NCBI GenBank assembly: GCA_910584265.1
Contig: CAJTZE010000009.1
Location: 1-64,000, forward strand
Direction of reading: 5' to 3'
DNA length: 64,000 nt
Source of the DNA: an uncultured Dorea sp.
GTDB lineage: Bacteria; Bacillota; Clostridia; Lachnospirales; Lachnospiraceae
The stretch's first letter is position 1; each line of letters starts with the position of its first letter. The position numbers and the translations under genes are program-made. This document shows, piece after piece, positions 43,118-51,457 of the stretch. Under the pieces are notes generated by a model. The model did no database searches, was not told the DNA's origin, and saw only the letters and a list, made by a program, of their open reading frames with translations.

Positions 43118-43183
43118 TATATTTTCCTCCATTTTTATATTTTCTTTGTTTACTTGTATACCACAGGCCTTCTGCCCGGTACG

Positions 43184-43732
43184 CTATGCTTCAGCTTCTG
43201 CGGCCGGAGCCTCTTCAGCTGCCGCCTCTGCAGGTGTGCAGTTTTCTGCTCCGCCCTGCTCTGCGATCTGATTAAGAACGCGTGCAAGATTGGTGATCGG
43301 TGACTGCATGCTTCCAAGCAATCTGGAAATAAGCTCTTCTCTTGAAGGAATCTTCGCCAGCTCTGCAAGACCTGCCGCGTCATACTTCTCGCCTTCCACC
43401 ACGCCTGCTTTTAATTCAAGAGCTTTCGCATCCTTTGCAAACTTAGCAAGGATTCTTGCCGGTGCCGTCGCATCATCTTTAGAAATCGCGATAGCGCTCG
43501 GGCCTTCCAGATACTCGTCTAACTGAGCAAAATCTGTACCTTCAAAAGCTCTCTTCATCATAGTATTCTTACAAACCTTGTAAACAACGCCGGCTTCTCT
43601 CAACTCTTTACGAAGAGCTGTATCCTGAGCAACCGTCAGTCCGCGGTAATCAACCAGCACGATTGACTGCGCGCCTTCCACATCATTCACGATGGCCTGT
43701 ACGATAGGTTGTTTCAATTCAACTTTTGCCAC
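43184..43732 (-). CDS. rplJ: Ribosomal protein L10
   Basis: A 182-residue L10 protein that anchors L7/L12 dimers on the 50S stalk. Conserved segments are AQSIVLVDYRGLTVAQDTALRKELREAG, KNTMMKRAFEGT and LEGPSAIAISKDD; the C-terminus has the L12-binding helix and an Ala/Glu-rich tail. The start is GTG with GGAGGTG upstream. It is preceded by an L10-type autoregulatory leader. Confidence 0.95.
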   Translation of the reverse strand: MAKVELKQPIVQAIVNDVEGAQSIVLVDYRGLTVAQDTALRKELREAGVVYKVCKNTMMKRAFEGTDFAQLDEYLEGPSAIAISKDDATAPARILAKFAKDAKALELKAGVVEGEKYDAAGLAELAKIPSREELISRLLGSMQSPITNLARVLNQIAEQGGAENCTPAEAAAEEAPAAEAEA

Positions 43733-43764
43733 GAATGGTGCACCTCCTTATAGATTTTGGTTTA

Positions 43765-43914
43765 TACACCGCCGATAGATATAGTAAAGCCTCTATATCA
43801 GAAGACATAGAGGCTCGTAAATTCATACATCCGTATCAAATCTATTCTTCCTCGGCAGGCGTCACTTGTCCTTACGCTTTCATAAGCACCTGCTGTCTTC
43901 GGCAGTCTTTTATA
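43765..43914 (-). promoter_or_regulatory. L10 leader RNA
   Basis: The rplJ leader has the L10-binding structure: GCCGAAGACAGCAGGTGC and GCCTGCCGAGG segments (43850-43908, minus strand) form the kink-turn-like element seen in L10 leaders. It is followed by the hairpin GCCTCTATGTC / ATATAGAGGC (43789-43814). L10 or the L10-L12 complex is known to repress its own operon through this type of leader. With its promoter it fills the 318-nt gap between rplJ and the amidase gene. Confidence 0.82.
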
Positions 43915-43943
43915 AAAATAGCACAGCTGCCGAAACATGTCAA
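43915..43943 (-). promoter_or_regulatory. Promoter of rplJ-rplL
   Basis: On the minus strand, TTGACA (43938-43943), 17-nt spacer, TATTTT (43915-43920). Confidence 0.75.
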
Positions 43944-44050
43944 CACCTTTCCGCGTATTTTTACGGCTCATTTTCCCAAGCACTATTGACACCGCGCAGA
44001 AAAGACATCAAAATGTAATCATATTTCAGAAACAGGAAAGGAACGGACAC

Positions 44051-44875
44051 ATGAAAAAATTACTTGTCATATTATTATGCGCCGCCCTGCTTACAGCCGG
44101 ATGTTCAACTTCCCGCCCGGAAGCTGTCCAGAAAACGCAGGAAGAACCAGAAGCCTCTGCCGGACAGGATGAGAATAAGGGAACCGAGTCCCCGGCATCT
44201 CCCACACCAAAATCCCCTGACAGCACAGAGACAGAACCTCTGACAAATGGGCGGATCATCGTACTTGACCCGGGACATTCCGCCGTTGTTGCCGAAGGAA
44301 CCGAACCTCTCGGACCCGGCTCAAGCGAATACAAGAGTGCAGATGCCAGCGGCACTGCCGGAGTCAGCACCGGAATCCCGGAATATGAGCTGACCTTAAG
44401 CATCGCCCTGCAGCTCAGGCAGGAACTCACCGCCCGCGGCTACACGGTCCTGATGACCAGAGAATCCAATGACGTTCCCATCAGCTGCATCCAGCGGGCC
44501 GACGTAGCGAATAATGCCGGGGCAGATGCCTATGTCCGGATCCACGCGAACGGCTCCGAAGACCCTTCCGCAACCGGTGCAATGACGATCTGTACTACCC
44601 CGCAGAGTCCCTATGTCCCGGAATTATACACCGCAAGCAGGCATCTCTCCGACTGTATTCTCGAAGCATTCTGCGCCTCAACCGGCTGTACGCAGAGCGC
44701 CGTCTGGGAAACAGATTCTATGAGCGGCAATAACTGGAGCCGGGTTCCGGTTACCATCTTAGAAATGGGCTATATGAGCAATCCGCAGGAAGACGAGCTC
44801 CTGCAGACCCCTGAATATCAGCAGAAGATCGTACAGGGCACCGCTAATGGAATCGACGCTTTCTGCGGATATTAG
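44051..44875 (+). CDS. N-acetylmuramoyl-L-alanine amidase lipoprotein (Amidase_3)
   Basis: A 274-residue lipoprotein: signal MKKLLVILLCAALLTAGC, a Pro/Glu/Ser-rich linker to about residue 65, then an AmiC/LytC-type zinc amidase domain that cleaves the MurNAc-L-Ala bond. Zinc ligands and the catalytic residue are visible: DPGHSA (His), the Glu of PEYELTLS, RIHANGS (His) and LEMGYMSNPQED (Glu). The loop after DPGH is long and Gly/Ser-rich. The start follows AAAGGAACGG. It opens the plus-strand block lodged between rplJ and rplA. Confidence 0.92.
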   Translation: MKKLLVILLCAALLTAGCSTSRPEAVQKTQEEPEASAGQDENKGTESPASPTPKSPDSTETEPLTNGRIIVLDPGHSAVVAEGTEPLGPGSSEYKSADASGTAGVSTGIPEYELTLSIALQLRQELTARGYTVLMTRESNDVPISCIQRADVANNAGADAYVRIHANGSEDPSATGAMTICTTPQSPYVPELYTASRHLSDCILEAFCASTGCTQSAVWETDSMSGNNWSRVPVTILEMGYMSNPQEDELLQTPEYQQKIVQGTANGIDAFCGY

Positions 44876-44937
44876 AAGATTAAAGCAAGAGTGCGCCTTG
44901 CACACTCCCGGAGGGTTTCGTAATATAGGTATTAAGA

Positions 44938-44971
44938 AAAAGAACCGCCTCCTAGGCGGTTCTTTTTCTTA
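44938..44971. terminator. Bidirectional terminator
   Basis: The stem AAGAACCGCC / GGCGGTTCTT with loop TCCTA is flanked by A-runs and T-runs. It lies between the convergent amidase and zinc-ribbon genes and extends into the 3' end of the latter. Confidence 0.85.
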
Positions 44972-45641
44972 CGATACATATTATGAAAGCCGCAATCGAT
45001 GAAATCAGCATCACGGTGCTTCCAAGCAAAAGCAGTGTATGGCCGATTTCATACTTCACGCCCACATCTACATTCACATCAAAAGCGCTCAAGAGATGGT
45101 TTGCCGCACTTGTATAGCTTGAAACCTGCGAGAGATTCTCTGAAACAGCTTTATTTACACAGAGTACAAAAACCATAAAAAATGCCGAGCCTGCCACAGA
45201 CACCATATTAAGCCTGAAAATATTGGCGGCAGCCAGCCCTATGGCTGCAACAACGCAGATTATAATAAAAATCATGATATACCCCGCGCTCTCTGGCGAA
45301 AACTGCTTTACCAGCTTCATTGAATCCATTAGGCTCATGCTTCCGCCGATTCCCAGCGCCGAAGCTGACAGGTAGGGCAGAAATACCGATACCAGCGTCA
45401 TCACACAGCCTGCCCAAAAGATATAATTTCCAATATTATATGACTTTCCCCCCATTCCCAAACCAGCAGTGCCTGTTTGCGCCGGAGCATATGGTTTCAC
45501 ACCAGATGGATGGACCATCGGTCCCCCCGGTTTTTTTGGAGTCCCTCCCGGACTCCCGGCCTGAACACCTGACGGCTTTCCGCAGGATGGGCAGAATTTG
45601 ACACTGTCCGGCATAGAAGTCCCACAGTATTTACAGAACAT
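44952..45641 (-). CDS. Zinc-ribbon membrane protein, unknown function
   Basis: A 229-residue protein. An N-terminal zinc ribbon (MFCKYCGTSMPDSVKFCPSCGK, cysteines at 3, 6, 18 and 21) is followed by a Gly/Pro-rich linker to about residue 68. Four hydrophobic helices follow (about 72-91, 115-137, 140-160, 200-222), with an extracytoplasmic loop rich in Ser/Asn between the last two. The ribbon should be cytoplasmic. It is the only minus-strand gene inside the block and diverges from the lectin-domain gene. Function is unknown. Confidence 0.75.
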   Translation of the reverse strand: MFCKYCGTSMPDSVKFCPSCGKPSGVQAGSPGGTPKKPGGPMVHPSGVKPYAPAQTGTAGLGMGGKSYNIGNYIFWAGCVMTLVSVFLPYLSASALGIGGSMSLMDSMKLVKQFSPESAGYIMIFIIICVVAAIGLAAANIFRLNMVSVAGSAFFMVFVLCVNKAVSENLSQVSSYTSAANHLLSAFDVNVDVGVKYEIGHTLLLLGSTVMLISSIAAFIICIVRKRTA

Positions 45642-45765
45642 AACGCTCTCCTCCTTTGTATAAAATATGACTTTTATTCCCCATCATTTTTATTGTAACA
45701 TCATAAGACAAAAAAAGACAGTATCATAGCGTCATTTTATAAATTCCTCCATATTTTGATATTAT

Positions 45766-45794
45766 TTGTCGAGACATGGAAGATGTGGTATAAT
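45766..45794 (+). promoter_or_regulatory. Promoter of the lectin-domain/GH3 unit
   Basis: TTGTCG (45766-45771), 17-nt spacer, TATAAT (45789-45794), preceded by an extended TGG. Confidence 0.75.
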
Positions 45795-45868
45795 GTCTAA
45801 AGCTGATTGTTTTACAGATTTCAGCAGAAAAATTGTACTATATTAGAGAACCAATCGGGAGGAAAAAC

Positions 45869-46693
45869 ATGTTTTGTCATAATTGTGGAACAGAATTAGA
45901 AGAAGGAAGCGCGTTCTGCCCCGAATGCGGCACCCCGCAGTTCGATGAACCGGCGCCGGATCATGTGCACGGCGGCCTGCAGGACGAACCGTCATCCAGC
46001 AGGCTCCTCGAAAGCAAAGACACCGTCTCAGAAGGCAGCAGCCGGCGGTTTTTGATTGTCATTATTCTCATCGTTATCCTTGGAATCGCATTAGGAGCCG
46101 GAGGCTTTCTTTTATACCAGAAAATGTCTTCCCCAAGCCCTGGAAAAGCAGAAACAGCCGCCGGAAAAGACGCTTCCTCCAGCCAGAACTCTGACAAGAG
46201 CGGCAAGGATGAAACGGCAAGCACAAAAGAAGCTGACACCGATGACGGAAAGGCAGATGAGAAAAGCACCGAAGAGGAAACGCCCGCACCGAAGGAGGTT
46301 ACATATATCCATGAATACACCGTTGTGCAGGGCATGCGTACCTGGTCAGATGCCAAAACCTACTGCGAAGCACAGGGCGGACATCTGGCAACTGCCGTCA
46401 GCCAAGATGAATACAATCAAATATTAGCCAAAGCCAATGAAAACGGATGCGTAGTACTGTGGATTGGCGGCCAGCGCCTGCAGGACGGCTCCTTCGGGTG
46501 GGTAACCGGCGAAGAATTTGCATTCAGCGCATGGGCGGCCGGCGAGCCGAACAACGACGGCGGATCCGAAAACTGCCTGGGCTTAATGAAGGTAAACGGA
46601 AACTGGAGCATGTATGATATGCCGAACGATATAAGCGCCTATTACAGCTCTTCAAAGGTCGGCTTTATCATGGAAAAGGATATTGCACAATAA
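45869..46693 (+). CDS. Zinc-ribbon, single-helix protein with C-type lectin-like domain
   Basis: A 274-residue protein. It has a cytoplasmic zinc ribbon (MFCHNCGTELEEGSAFCPECGT), one membrane helix at about 55-78 (FLIVIILIVILGIALGAGGFLLY), a Ser/Lys/Glu-rich linker of about 60 residues, then an extracytoplasmic C-type lectin-like domain. The domain starts at TWSDAKTYCEAQGGHLAT, contains WIGGQRLQDGSFGWVTGEEF, and carries the Ca/sugar-site-like EPN (GEPNNDGGSENCLGL) and NWSMYDMPND. EPN is the mannose-type motif of animal lectins. Such domains are uncommon in Firmicutes. The start follows GGGAGG. GH3 starts 2 nt after its stop. Confidence 0.85.
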   Translation: MFCHNCGTELEEGSAFCPECGTPQFDEPAPDHVHGGLQDEPSSSRLLESKDTVSEGSSRRFLIVIILIVILGIALGAGGFLLYQKMSSPSPGKAETAAGKDASSSQNSDKSGKDETASTKEADTDDGKADEKSTEEETPAPKEVTYIHEYTVVQGMRTWSDAKTYCEAQGGHLATAVSQDEYNQILAKANENGCVVLWIGGQRLQDGSFGWVTGEEFAFSAWAAGEPNNDGGSENCLGLMKVNGNWSMYDMPNDISAYYSSSKVGFIMEKDIAQ

Positions 46694-46695
46694 CT

Positions 46696-47925
46696 ATGAA
46701 GACAAAAATCACAACACTATTTCTAACAGGCATTATCCTCGCCTCCATAAGCTTAAGCAGCTGCAGCCGCAGGACTCCGGAGCCGGAAGAACCGGAGCAT
46801 ACCGCCGACGCAATTTCGGACTCCGCCGGAGAGGATATTCCGCAGGATGACGGCGGAGCACCCGAAGAAACCATAGAGCCAGAAGAGCTGCAGCTCCGCA
46901 GCATATTATCCGAAATGACACTGGAGGAAAAGGTGTGCCAACTGTTCATGATAACACCGGAGCAGCTAACCCATGTGGGAACCGTTGTGCAGGCGGGCGA
47001 AACCACAAAGGCCGCTTTACAGCAGTACCCGGTAGGCGGGCTGATTTATTTTCAGCAGAATATTGTAGACGAACAGCAGCTAAAGGATATGATCACGGAC
47101 ACTCAGTCCTATTCCAAATATCCTCTTTTCATCGGGGTAGACGAGGAGGGCGGTTCTCTGGTCGCAAGAATTGCCAACAGCGATGGATTTTCGGTAGAGA
47201 AATTTCCCGACATGCGCGTAATCGGTGATTCACAGGATTACAGCGAGGCCTGCCGCGCCGGACAGACCATCGGAAGCTATCTCCATGAGCTGGGCTTTAA
47301 CATGGATTTCGCACCTGTTGCAGATGTATTGACCAATCCTTCCAATACCGTGATCGGGGTAAGATCCTTTGGGCCGGATCCCGAGGTCGATGCACAAATG
47401 ACTGCGAATGTGGTAAAGGGACTGCAGGAGCAGGGAGTATGCGCCGTGCTGAAGCATTTCCCAGGCCACGGCGGAACCGACGGCGACAGCCATGAAAACG
47501 CCGTGGCAAATGACCGAACCTTAGACCAGCTGCAGAGCACGGAATTTCTCCCATTTGCCTCCGGCATTCACGCAGGCGCCGGCTGCGTAATGGCCGGACA
47601 CATTTCCCTTCCCTCAGTAACGGCAGAGCCCCTTCCCGCCACACTTTCACGGGAAATTATGACCGATTTACTAAGGGGATCCCTCGGCTTTGACGGAATC
47701 ATCATCACCGATTCCATGCAGATGGGCGCAATTACGAATTATTACACGCCGGAGGATGCCGCCGTGAAGTCAATTGCAGCCGGAGCCGACATCATCCTGA
47801 TGCCGGAGAATTTTGAACAGGCATATCAGGGTATCCTAAACGCCGTACAAGACGGAACTCTTACCGTAGAACGGATCGACGAATCTGTTTACCGGATACT
47901 GCACTATAAGCTTTTTCAGAACTAA
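46696..47925 (+). CDS. GH3 beta-N-acetylhexosaminidase-like lipoprotein
   Basis: A 409-residue secreted lipoprotein: signal MKTKITTLFLTGIILASISLSSC, acidic linker, then a glycoside hydrolase family 3 TIM barrel. Conserved marks are SEMTLEEKVCQLFMI, FIGVDEEGG, NMDFAPVADVL, KHFPGHGGTDGDSH (the NagZ-type KHFPGHG with catalytic His/Asp loop) and GFDGIIITDSMQMGAI (nucleophile Asp). It probably removes GlcNAc from peptidoglycan fragments. There is no C-terminal GH3 domain. It is translationally coupled to the lectin-domain gene, and its substrate is probably the cell wall. Confidence 0.92.
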   Translation: MKTKITTLFLTGIILASISLSSCSRRTPEPEEPEHTADAISDSAGEDIPQDDGGAPEETIEPEELQLRSILSEMTLEEKVCQLFMITPEQLTHVGTVVQAGETTKAALQQYPVGGLIYFQQNIVDEQQLKDMITDTQSYSKYPLFIGVDEEGGSLVARIANSDGFSVEKFPDMRVIGDSQDYSEACRAGQTIGSYLHELGFNMDFAPVADVLTNPSNTVIGVRSFGPDPEVDAQMTANVVKGLQEQGVCAVLKHFPGHGGTDGDSHENAVANDRTLDQLQSTEFLPFASGIHAGAGCVMAGHISLPSVTAEPLPATLSREIMTDLLRGSLGFDGIIITDSMQMGAITNYYTPEDAAVKSIAAGADIILMPENFEQAYQGILNAVQDGTLTVERIDESVYRILHYKLFQN

Positions 47926-48005
47926 CATGTATCCAAAGATATATCACCAGATATATTTTAGATAAAAACTAACTATATATATTATTTATTACAGGAGGAA
48001 AACAA

Positions 48006-48683
48006 ATGGCTTTATTTGACAAAATGAAAGATTCCATCTCGCTTGCAGGACAGGAAGTCTCTCAAAAAGCAAAAACAACGACTGAAAGTATTAGGATTGG
48101 GAACCAGATAAAAGCAAACGACCGGATGATCGAAAAACTCACCTATCAGGTAGGCGTACAGTGCGTCTCCATACATCTGAATGACTCCAATTCAGAATAT
48201 GCAGATTTATTTGCCGAGATTCTCCGGCTGAAACAGGAAAATCAGAGATACCAGACAGAGCTTCAGCATATCACAGCTCAGAACACATGCCCGCAATGTG
48301 GATTTGGAAATAATATGGCGGCAAAATTCTGCATCAGCTGCGGCGCTCCTCTTCTGTCCGCTCCAGCAGGCGTAAAACCCTGCCCCAAATGTGGATTCAT
48401 GAATACAGAAGACGCATCCTTCTGTGTGGAATGCGGCGCCCCGATACTAAAGGCTCCGGAAGTACCGTCCGCACCACCTATACCGCCTGTGCCTCAGGCT
48501 TCAGAAGCTCCGTCAGTTCCCGAAGAAGCACCGGCTCCTTCAGAAGCTCCCGGACCGCAGCCGGATGAGGCCGCCGGAGTACATTTAGAAAAACCAACAA
48601 CGGCAGATATCTGCAAAAACTGTGGCGCCGAGCTGGGCAAAGACTCCTTATTCTGCACAGAATGCGGCACAAAACGAGATTAA
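48006..48683 (+). CDS. Triple zinc-ribbon cytoplasmic protein
   Basis: A 225-residue protein. The N-terminal 90 residues are helical and coiled-coil-prone (MALFDKMKDSISLAGQEVSQKAK..., EILRLKQENQRYQTELQHI). Zinc ribbons follow at CPQCGFGNNMAAKFCISCG and CPKCGFMNTEDASFCVECG. Then comes a Pro/Glu/Ala-rich linker of about 50 residues and a third ribbon at the C-terminus (CKNCGAELGKDSLFCTECG). There is no membrane helix. Two ribbon spacings are nearly identical, implying internal duplication. It may be a scaffold for the other zinc-ribbon proteins here; that is inference. The start follows AGGAGG. Confidence 0.8.
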   Translation: MALFDKMKDSISLAGQEVSQKAKTTTESIRIGNQIKANDRMIEKLTYQVGVQCVSIHLNDSNSEYADLFAEILRLKQENQRYQTELQHITAQNTCPQCGFGNNMAAKFCISCGAPLLSAPAGVKPCPKCGFMNTEDASFCVECGAPILKAPEVPSAPPIPPVPQASEAPSVPEEAPAPSEAPGPQPDEAAGVHLEKPTTADICKNCGAELGKDSLFCTECGTKRD

Positions 48684-48698
48684 TGAGGAGAATCAAGA

Positions 48699-49271
48699 AT
48701 GAAGACTAATACCAAAACAGACCGTCCAAAAAAAGCAGACAAAGATAGGATTGCCACAGTTATAGCCGCAATTCTGATCGTCCTCTTTCTGGGCGGCAGT
48801 GTGTTCATCGGACTTACAGGAAGCGGCATTGCAGGAGATAAGAAAAGCCTTGTCTCAGACAAAGACATTGAGGAGGCTGATCTTCAGATGAATTCCGGCA
48901 GTTCCGAAGACAGCATCACCATTCTTGCCCTTGACGAAGATATCACCGTTACCCCAAACGGTGTATCCGCTCAGCCATCCGCAAAGGCAGACACATCCTC
49001 TGACGGAGATTACATTCTTCCGGACAGCGGCACAAAATATCTGACCGACGCAGATGTATCCGGCTTATCCGAACAGGAGCTCAAACTAGCAAGAAATGAA
49101 ATTATAGCCCGTCATGGAAGAAAATTTGACAGCCAGGATATAAAAGAATATTTTGAAAGCAAAAGCTGGTATCATGGAACGGTTGATCCCGATACCTTTG
49201 ACGCTAATATTAATTCCTATCTCAGTGCTGTAGAATTTGCTAACATTGATCTAATCAAAAAATATGAGTAA
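48699..49271 (+). CDS. YARHG-domain membrane-anchored protein
   Basis: A 190-residue protein with one N-terminal membrane helix (about 20-42), an acidic Ser-rich linker, and a C-terminal YARHG domain (SEQELKLARNEIIARHGRKFDSQDIKEYFESKSWY, about 120-160). YARHG is an extracellular domain found in Firmicute surface proteins, of unknown function and thought to bind cell wall. It is 15 nt after the triple zinc-ribbon gene and 14 nt before the TcaA-like gene, so the three form one operon. Confidence 0.85.
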   Translation: MKTNTKTDRPKKADKDRIATVIAAILIVLFLGGSVFIGLTGSGIAGDKKSLVSDKDIEEADLQMNSGSSEDSITILALDEDITVTPNGVSAQPSAKADTSSDGDYILPDSGTKYLTDADVSGLSEQELKLARNEIIARHGRKFDSQDIKEYFESKSWYHGTVDPDTFDANINSYLSAVEFANIDLIKKYE

Positions 49272-49285
49272 AGGAGCTGATATCG

Positions 49286-50503
49286 ATGTTTTGTCCGGAA
49301 TGCGGAAGCAAAAATGATGATAACGCTGTCTTCTGCCGCAATTGCGGAACCAGCCTTCAGAACACAGAAACCACAGCGCAGGCTTCTTCTTCAGCGAAAA
49401 AAGCAGGCCTGTCGTCTAACGACAAGATTCTCTTGATTGAGTTATTCATCGCGCTGCTTTCTATTGTTTTATTTATTTTCATGTATAACCTGCACTTCAG
49501 CGCCAAAAGCACTGCCGCAAAATATGCGGAAGCAGTTTTTAAGGCAGACTGGAACACACTGTATGACACGCTATACATAGAAGATTCTGACGATTTCACA
49601 ACAAAAGAAGCCTTTGTTACTGCGCAGAGCCTTAACGCACAGGCAGAAAAGCAGTATATCAGTATTTTAGATGTAAAAAAATTATCCGGTGGTTTCTCCA
49701 ACAAAGCATACCGTGTATCTTACCGTTTAGAGAACCAGCCGGATTCAATGACGATTGAATTGAAACGGAAAGGACTTGCATGGAAGGTATCAGAAAATCC
49801 ATACTTATCCCCAAATTATATGATAACCGTTCCCGCAGGAGCATCTGTCTCCTTAGACACCATTGCAGTTTCCGGCAGTCTGAAGCCTTCTGAAAAAATT
49901 AAGGGCTTTGACACCTACGTGATCCCGCAGGTATTCGGCGCGGCGCATTTTGTGGAATTAAGCGGCGGCGAGCTAGCGGATTCCAGCCAGCTGTTCTCAT
50001 ACTATGACAGCGGCGATTCCGAATCCAATCTACAGGCTTCCGTTATAACCGCACAGTATAACAAAGAAACCATCGAAACGGTTATGAAACAGGGCGGGAC
50101 AGACCTGAAGGAAATCCTGGAATCCGCCGCGTCAAACAAGAAGTTCAGTGATGTCAAAGCATTTGAAGATACCTTCGATACCTACAAGGAAGACATGATC
50201 AATGCTTATGAATATCTCCGGGACAATACCTTCGGCTGTGCCAGTTCAAACTATTCTCTTACAAAGTATCAGCTTTCTAACGGCGAGATGAACGGCAGAG
50301 TAACCAGCGGCGGAGATAATAATACCCTAATAGAAGTAATTATCAAAGGAAATTATTCCTACGAAAGTTCCTCCATTTCATGGGGCGGAAGCACCTATAC
50401 AAATGACGGGGACGGCACCTGCTCGCATACATTATATTACATAAAAGACGGAGGTGTCTGGAAGCTGTACCAAATGGAACTTGACACCTACGGCATCTAT
50501 TAA
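49286..50503 (+). CDS. TcaA-like zinc-ribbon membrane protein
   Basis: A 405-residue protein: zinc ribbon MFCPECGSKNDDNAVFCRNCGT, membrane helix at about 48-67 (ILLIELFIALLSIVLFIFMY), then a large extracytoplasmic part. The part next to the membrane (YAEAVFKADWNTLYDTLYI... KRKGLAWKVSENPYL) looks like the NTF2-like/TcaA repeat of staphylococcal TcaA-type proteins, followed by a carboxypeptidase-like beta domain (VPAGASVSLDTIAVSG). TcaA alters teicoplanin sensitivity in Staphylococcus; a role in envelope stress here is inferred. The start follows AAAGGAG. A terminator follows. Confidence 0.75.
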   Translation: MFCPECGSKNDDNAVFCRNCGTSLQNTETTAQASSSAKKAGLSSNDKILLIELFIALLSIVLFIFMYNLHFSAKSTAAKYAEAVFKADWNTLYDTLYIEDSDDFTTKEAFVTAQSLNAQAEKQYISILDVKKLSGGFSNKAYRVSYRLENQPDSMTIELKRKGLAWKVSENPYLSPNYMITVPAGASVSLDTIAVSGSLKPSEKIKGFDTYVIPQVFGAAHFVELSGGELADSSQLFSYYDSGDSESNLQASVITAQYNKETIETVMKQGGTDLKEILESAASNKKFSDVKAFEDTFDTYKEDMINAYEYLRDNTFGCASSNYSLTKYQLSNGEMNGRVTSGGDNNTLIEVIIKGNYSYESSSISWGGSTYTNDGDGTCSHTLYYIKDGGVWKLYQMELDTYGIY

Positions 50504-50524
50504 GAATCTGCATATTGCAAAAGA

Positions 50525-50566
50525 AAAAGAGCCCCCTCAGGCCAAAACCTGAGAGGGCTTTTATCT
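50525..50566. terminator. Bidirectional terminator between TcaA-like gene and rplA
   Basis: AGCCCCCTCAGG / CCTGAGAGGGCT (one mismatch), with A-rich and T-rich flanks, separates the convergent genes. Confidence 0.85.
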
Positions 50567-50581
50567 CCTGCCAATTAACGA

Positions 50582-51274
50582 TTAAACCAGCTTTGCCGGA
50601 TTAATCTTCACGCCAGGTCCCATGGTAGATGTAAGCGTCACGCTCTTTAAGAACTGCCCCTTAACTGCCGCCGGTCTGGCCTTGATAATTGCATCAATAA
50701 GCGTCTGGAAGTTGTCTGCAAGTTGTTCCTCAGAGAAAGATACCTTTCCGATCGGAACATGGATAATATTTGTCTTGTCAAGTCTGTATTCAATCTTACC
50801 TGCTTTGATATCGTTAACAGCCTTTGTAACATCCATCGTTACGGTACCGGCCTTTGGATTCGGCATAAGTCCCTTTGGTCCAAGCACACGTCCGATACGG
50901 CCTACGATACCCATCATGTCCGGTGTTGCAACAACTACGTCAAATTCAAACCAGTTTTCTTTCTGGATCTTCTCGATCAGTTCCATTCCGCCAACGTAAT
51001 CTGCTCCGGCCGCCTCTGCCTCTGCAGCCTTTGCATCCTTCGCAAATACTAAGATACGAACCTTCTTACCTGTTCCATGCGGAAGTACAACTGCACCTCG
51101 GATCTGCTGATCTGCATGACGTCCATCACATCCGGTTCTGATATGAGCTTCAACAGTTTCGTCAAACTTAGCTGCCGCGGTCTTCTTAACAAGGGAAATC
51201 GCCTCTTCCTTGTCGTAAAGATTTCCTCTTTCAATATTCTTAGCAGCCTCAATATATTTCTTTCCTCGTTTCAT
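50582..51274 (-). CDS. rplA: Ribosomal protein L1
   Basis: A 230-residue L1 protein of the 50S L1 stalk. Typical segments are MKRGKKYIEAAKNIERGNLYD at the N-terminus, LPHGTGKKVRILVFAK, GRVLGPKGLMPNPKAGTV (the RNA-binding signature) and KGQFLKSVTLTSTMGPGVKIN at the end. It lies 233 nt downstream of rplK, a much larger gap than usual, filled by repeats. A terminator follows and the transcript does not continue into rplJ. Confidence 0.96.
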   Translation of the reverse strand: MKRGKKYIEAAKNIERGNLYDKEEAISLVKKTAAAKFDETVEAHIRTGCDGRHADQQIRGAVVLPHGTGKKVRILVFAKDAKAAEAEAAGADYVGGMELIEKIQKENWFEFDVVVATPDMMGIVGRIGRVLGPKGLMPNPKAGTVTMDVTKAVNDIKAGKIEYRLDKTNIIHVPIGKVSFSEEQLADNFQTLIDAIIKARPAAVKGQFLKSVTLTSTMGPGVKINPAKLV

Positions 51275-51336
51275 TAAAAAATACCTCCTTGTGGTAATGT
51301 CGGGATAACCCTCCCACTGTGTTATATCATTGTAAT

Positions 51337-51381
51337 CACTAAGTTTCGTCTGCGCTTACGCCTGATTTCACTAAGTTGCTT
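51337..51381 (-). repeat. 45-nt intergenic repeat, copy 1 (rplK-rplA gap)
   Basis: This unit matches the one at 51458-51502 in 41 of 45 positions. Each unit has ACTTAGTG near both ends (minus strand) and a central hairpin, AATC..GCG-TAAG-CGC.GATT or a variant. The DNA between the copies includes further CTTAG-containing, GGGCGA-rich sequence. Confidence 0.8.
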
Positions 51382-51457
51382 ACTTAAGGAAGTTCTTTTC
51401 GCTAAGCTCGGTCTTCGCCCTCCGGCTCGCCCTTGCTAATCTCAAAGAACGGCCTCG

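Noticed and set aside
43740..43930. T-box or metabolite riboswitch before rplJ
   Set aside because: No T-box sequence is present. The segments match the known L10 autoregulatory leader better.
43937..44050. Longer N-terminus for the amidase
   Set aside because: The upstream ATG reads through the rplJ promoter region and would bury the lipoprotein signal; the ATG at 44051 has a ribosome site.
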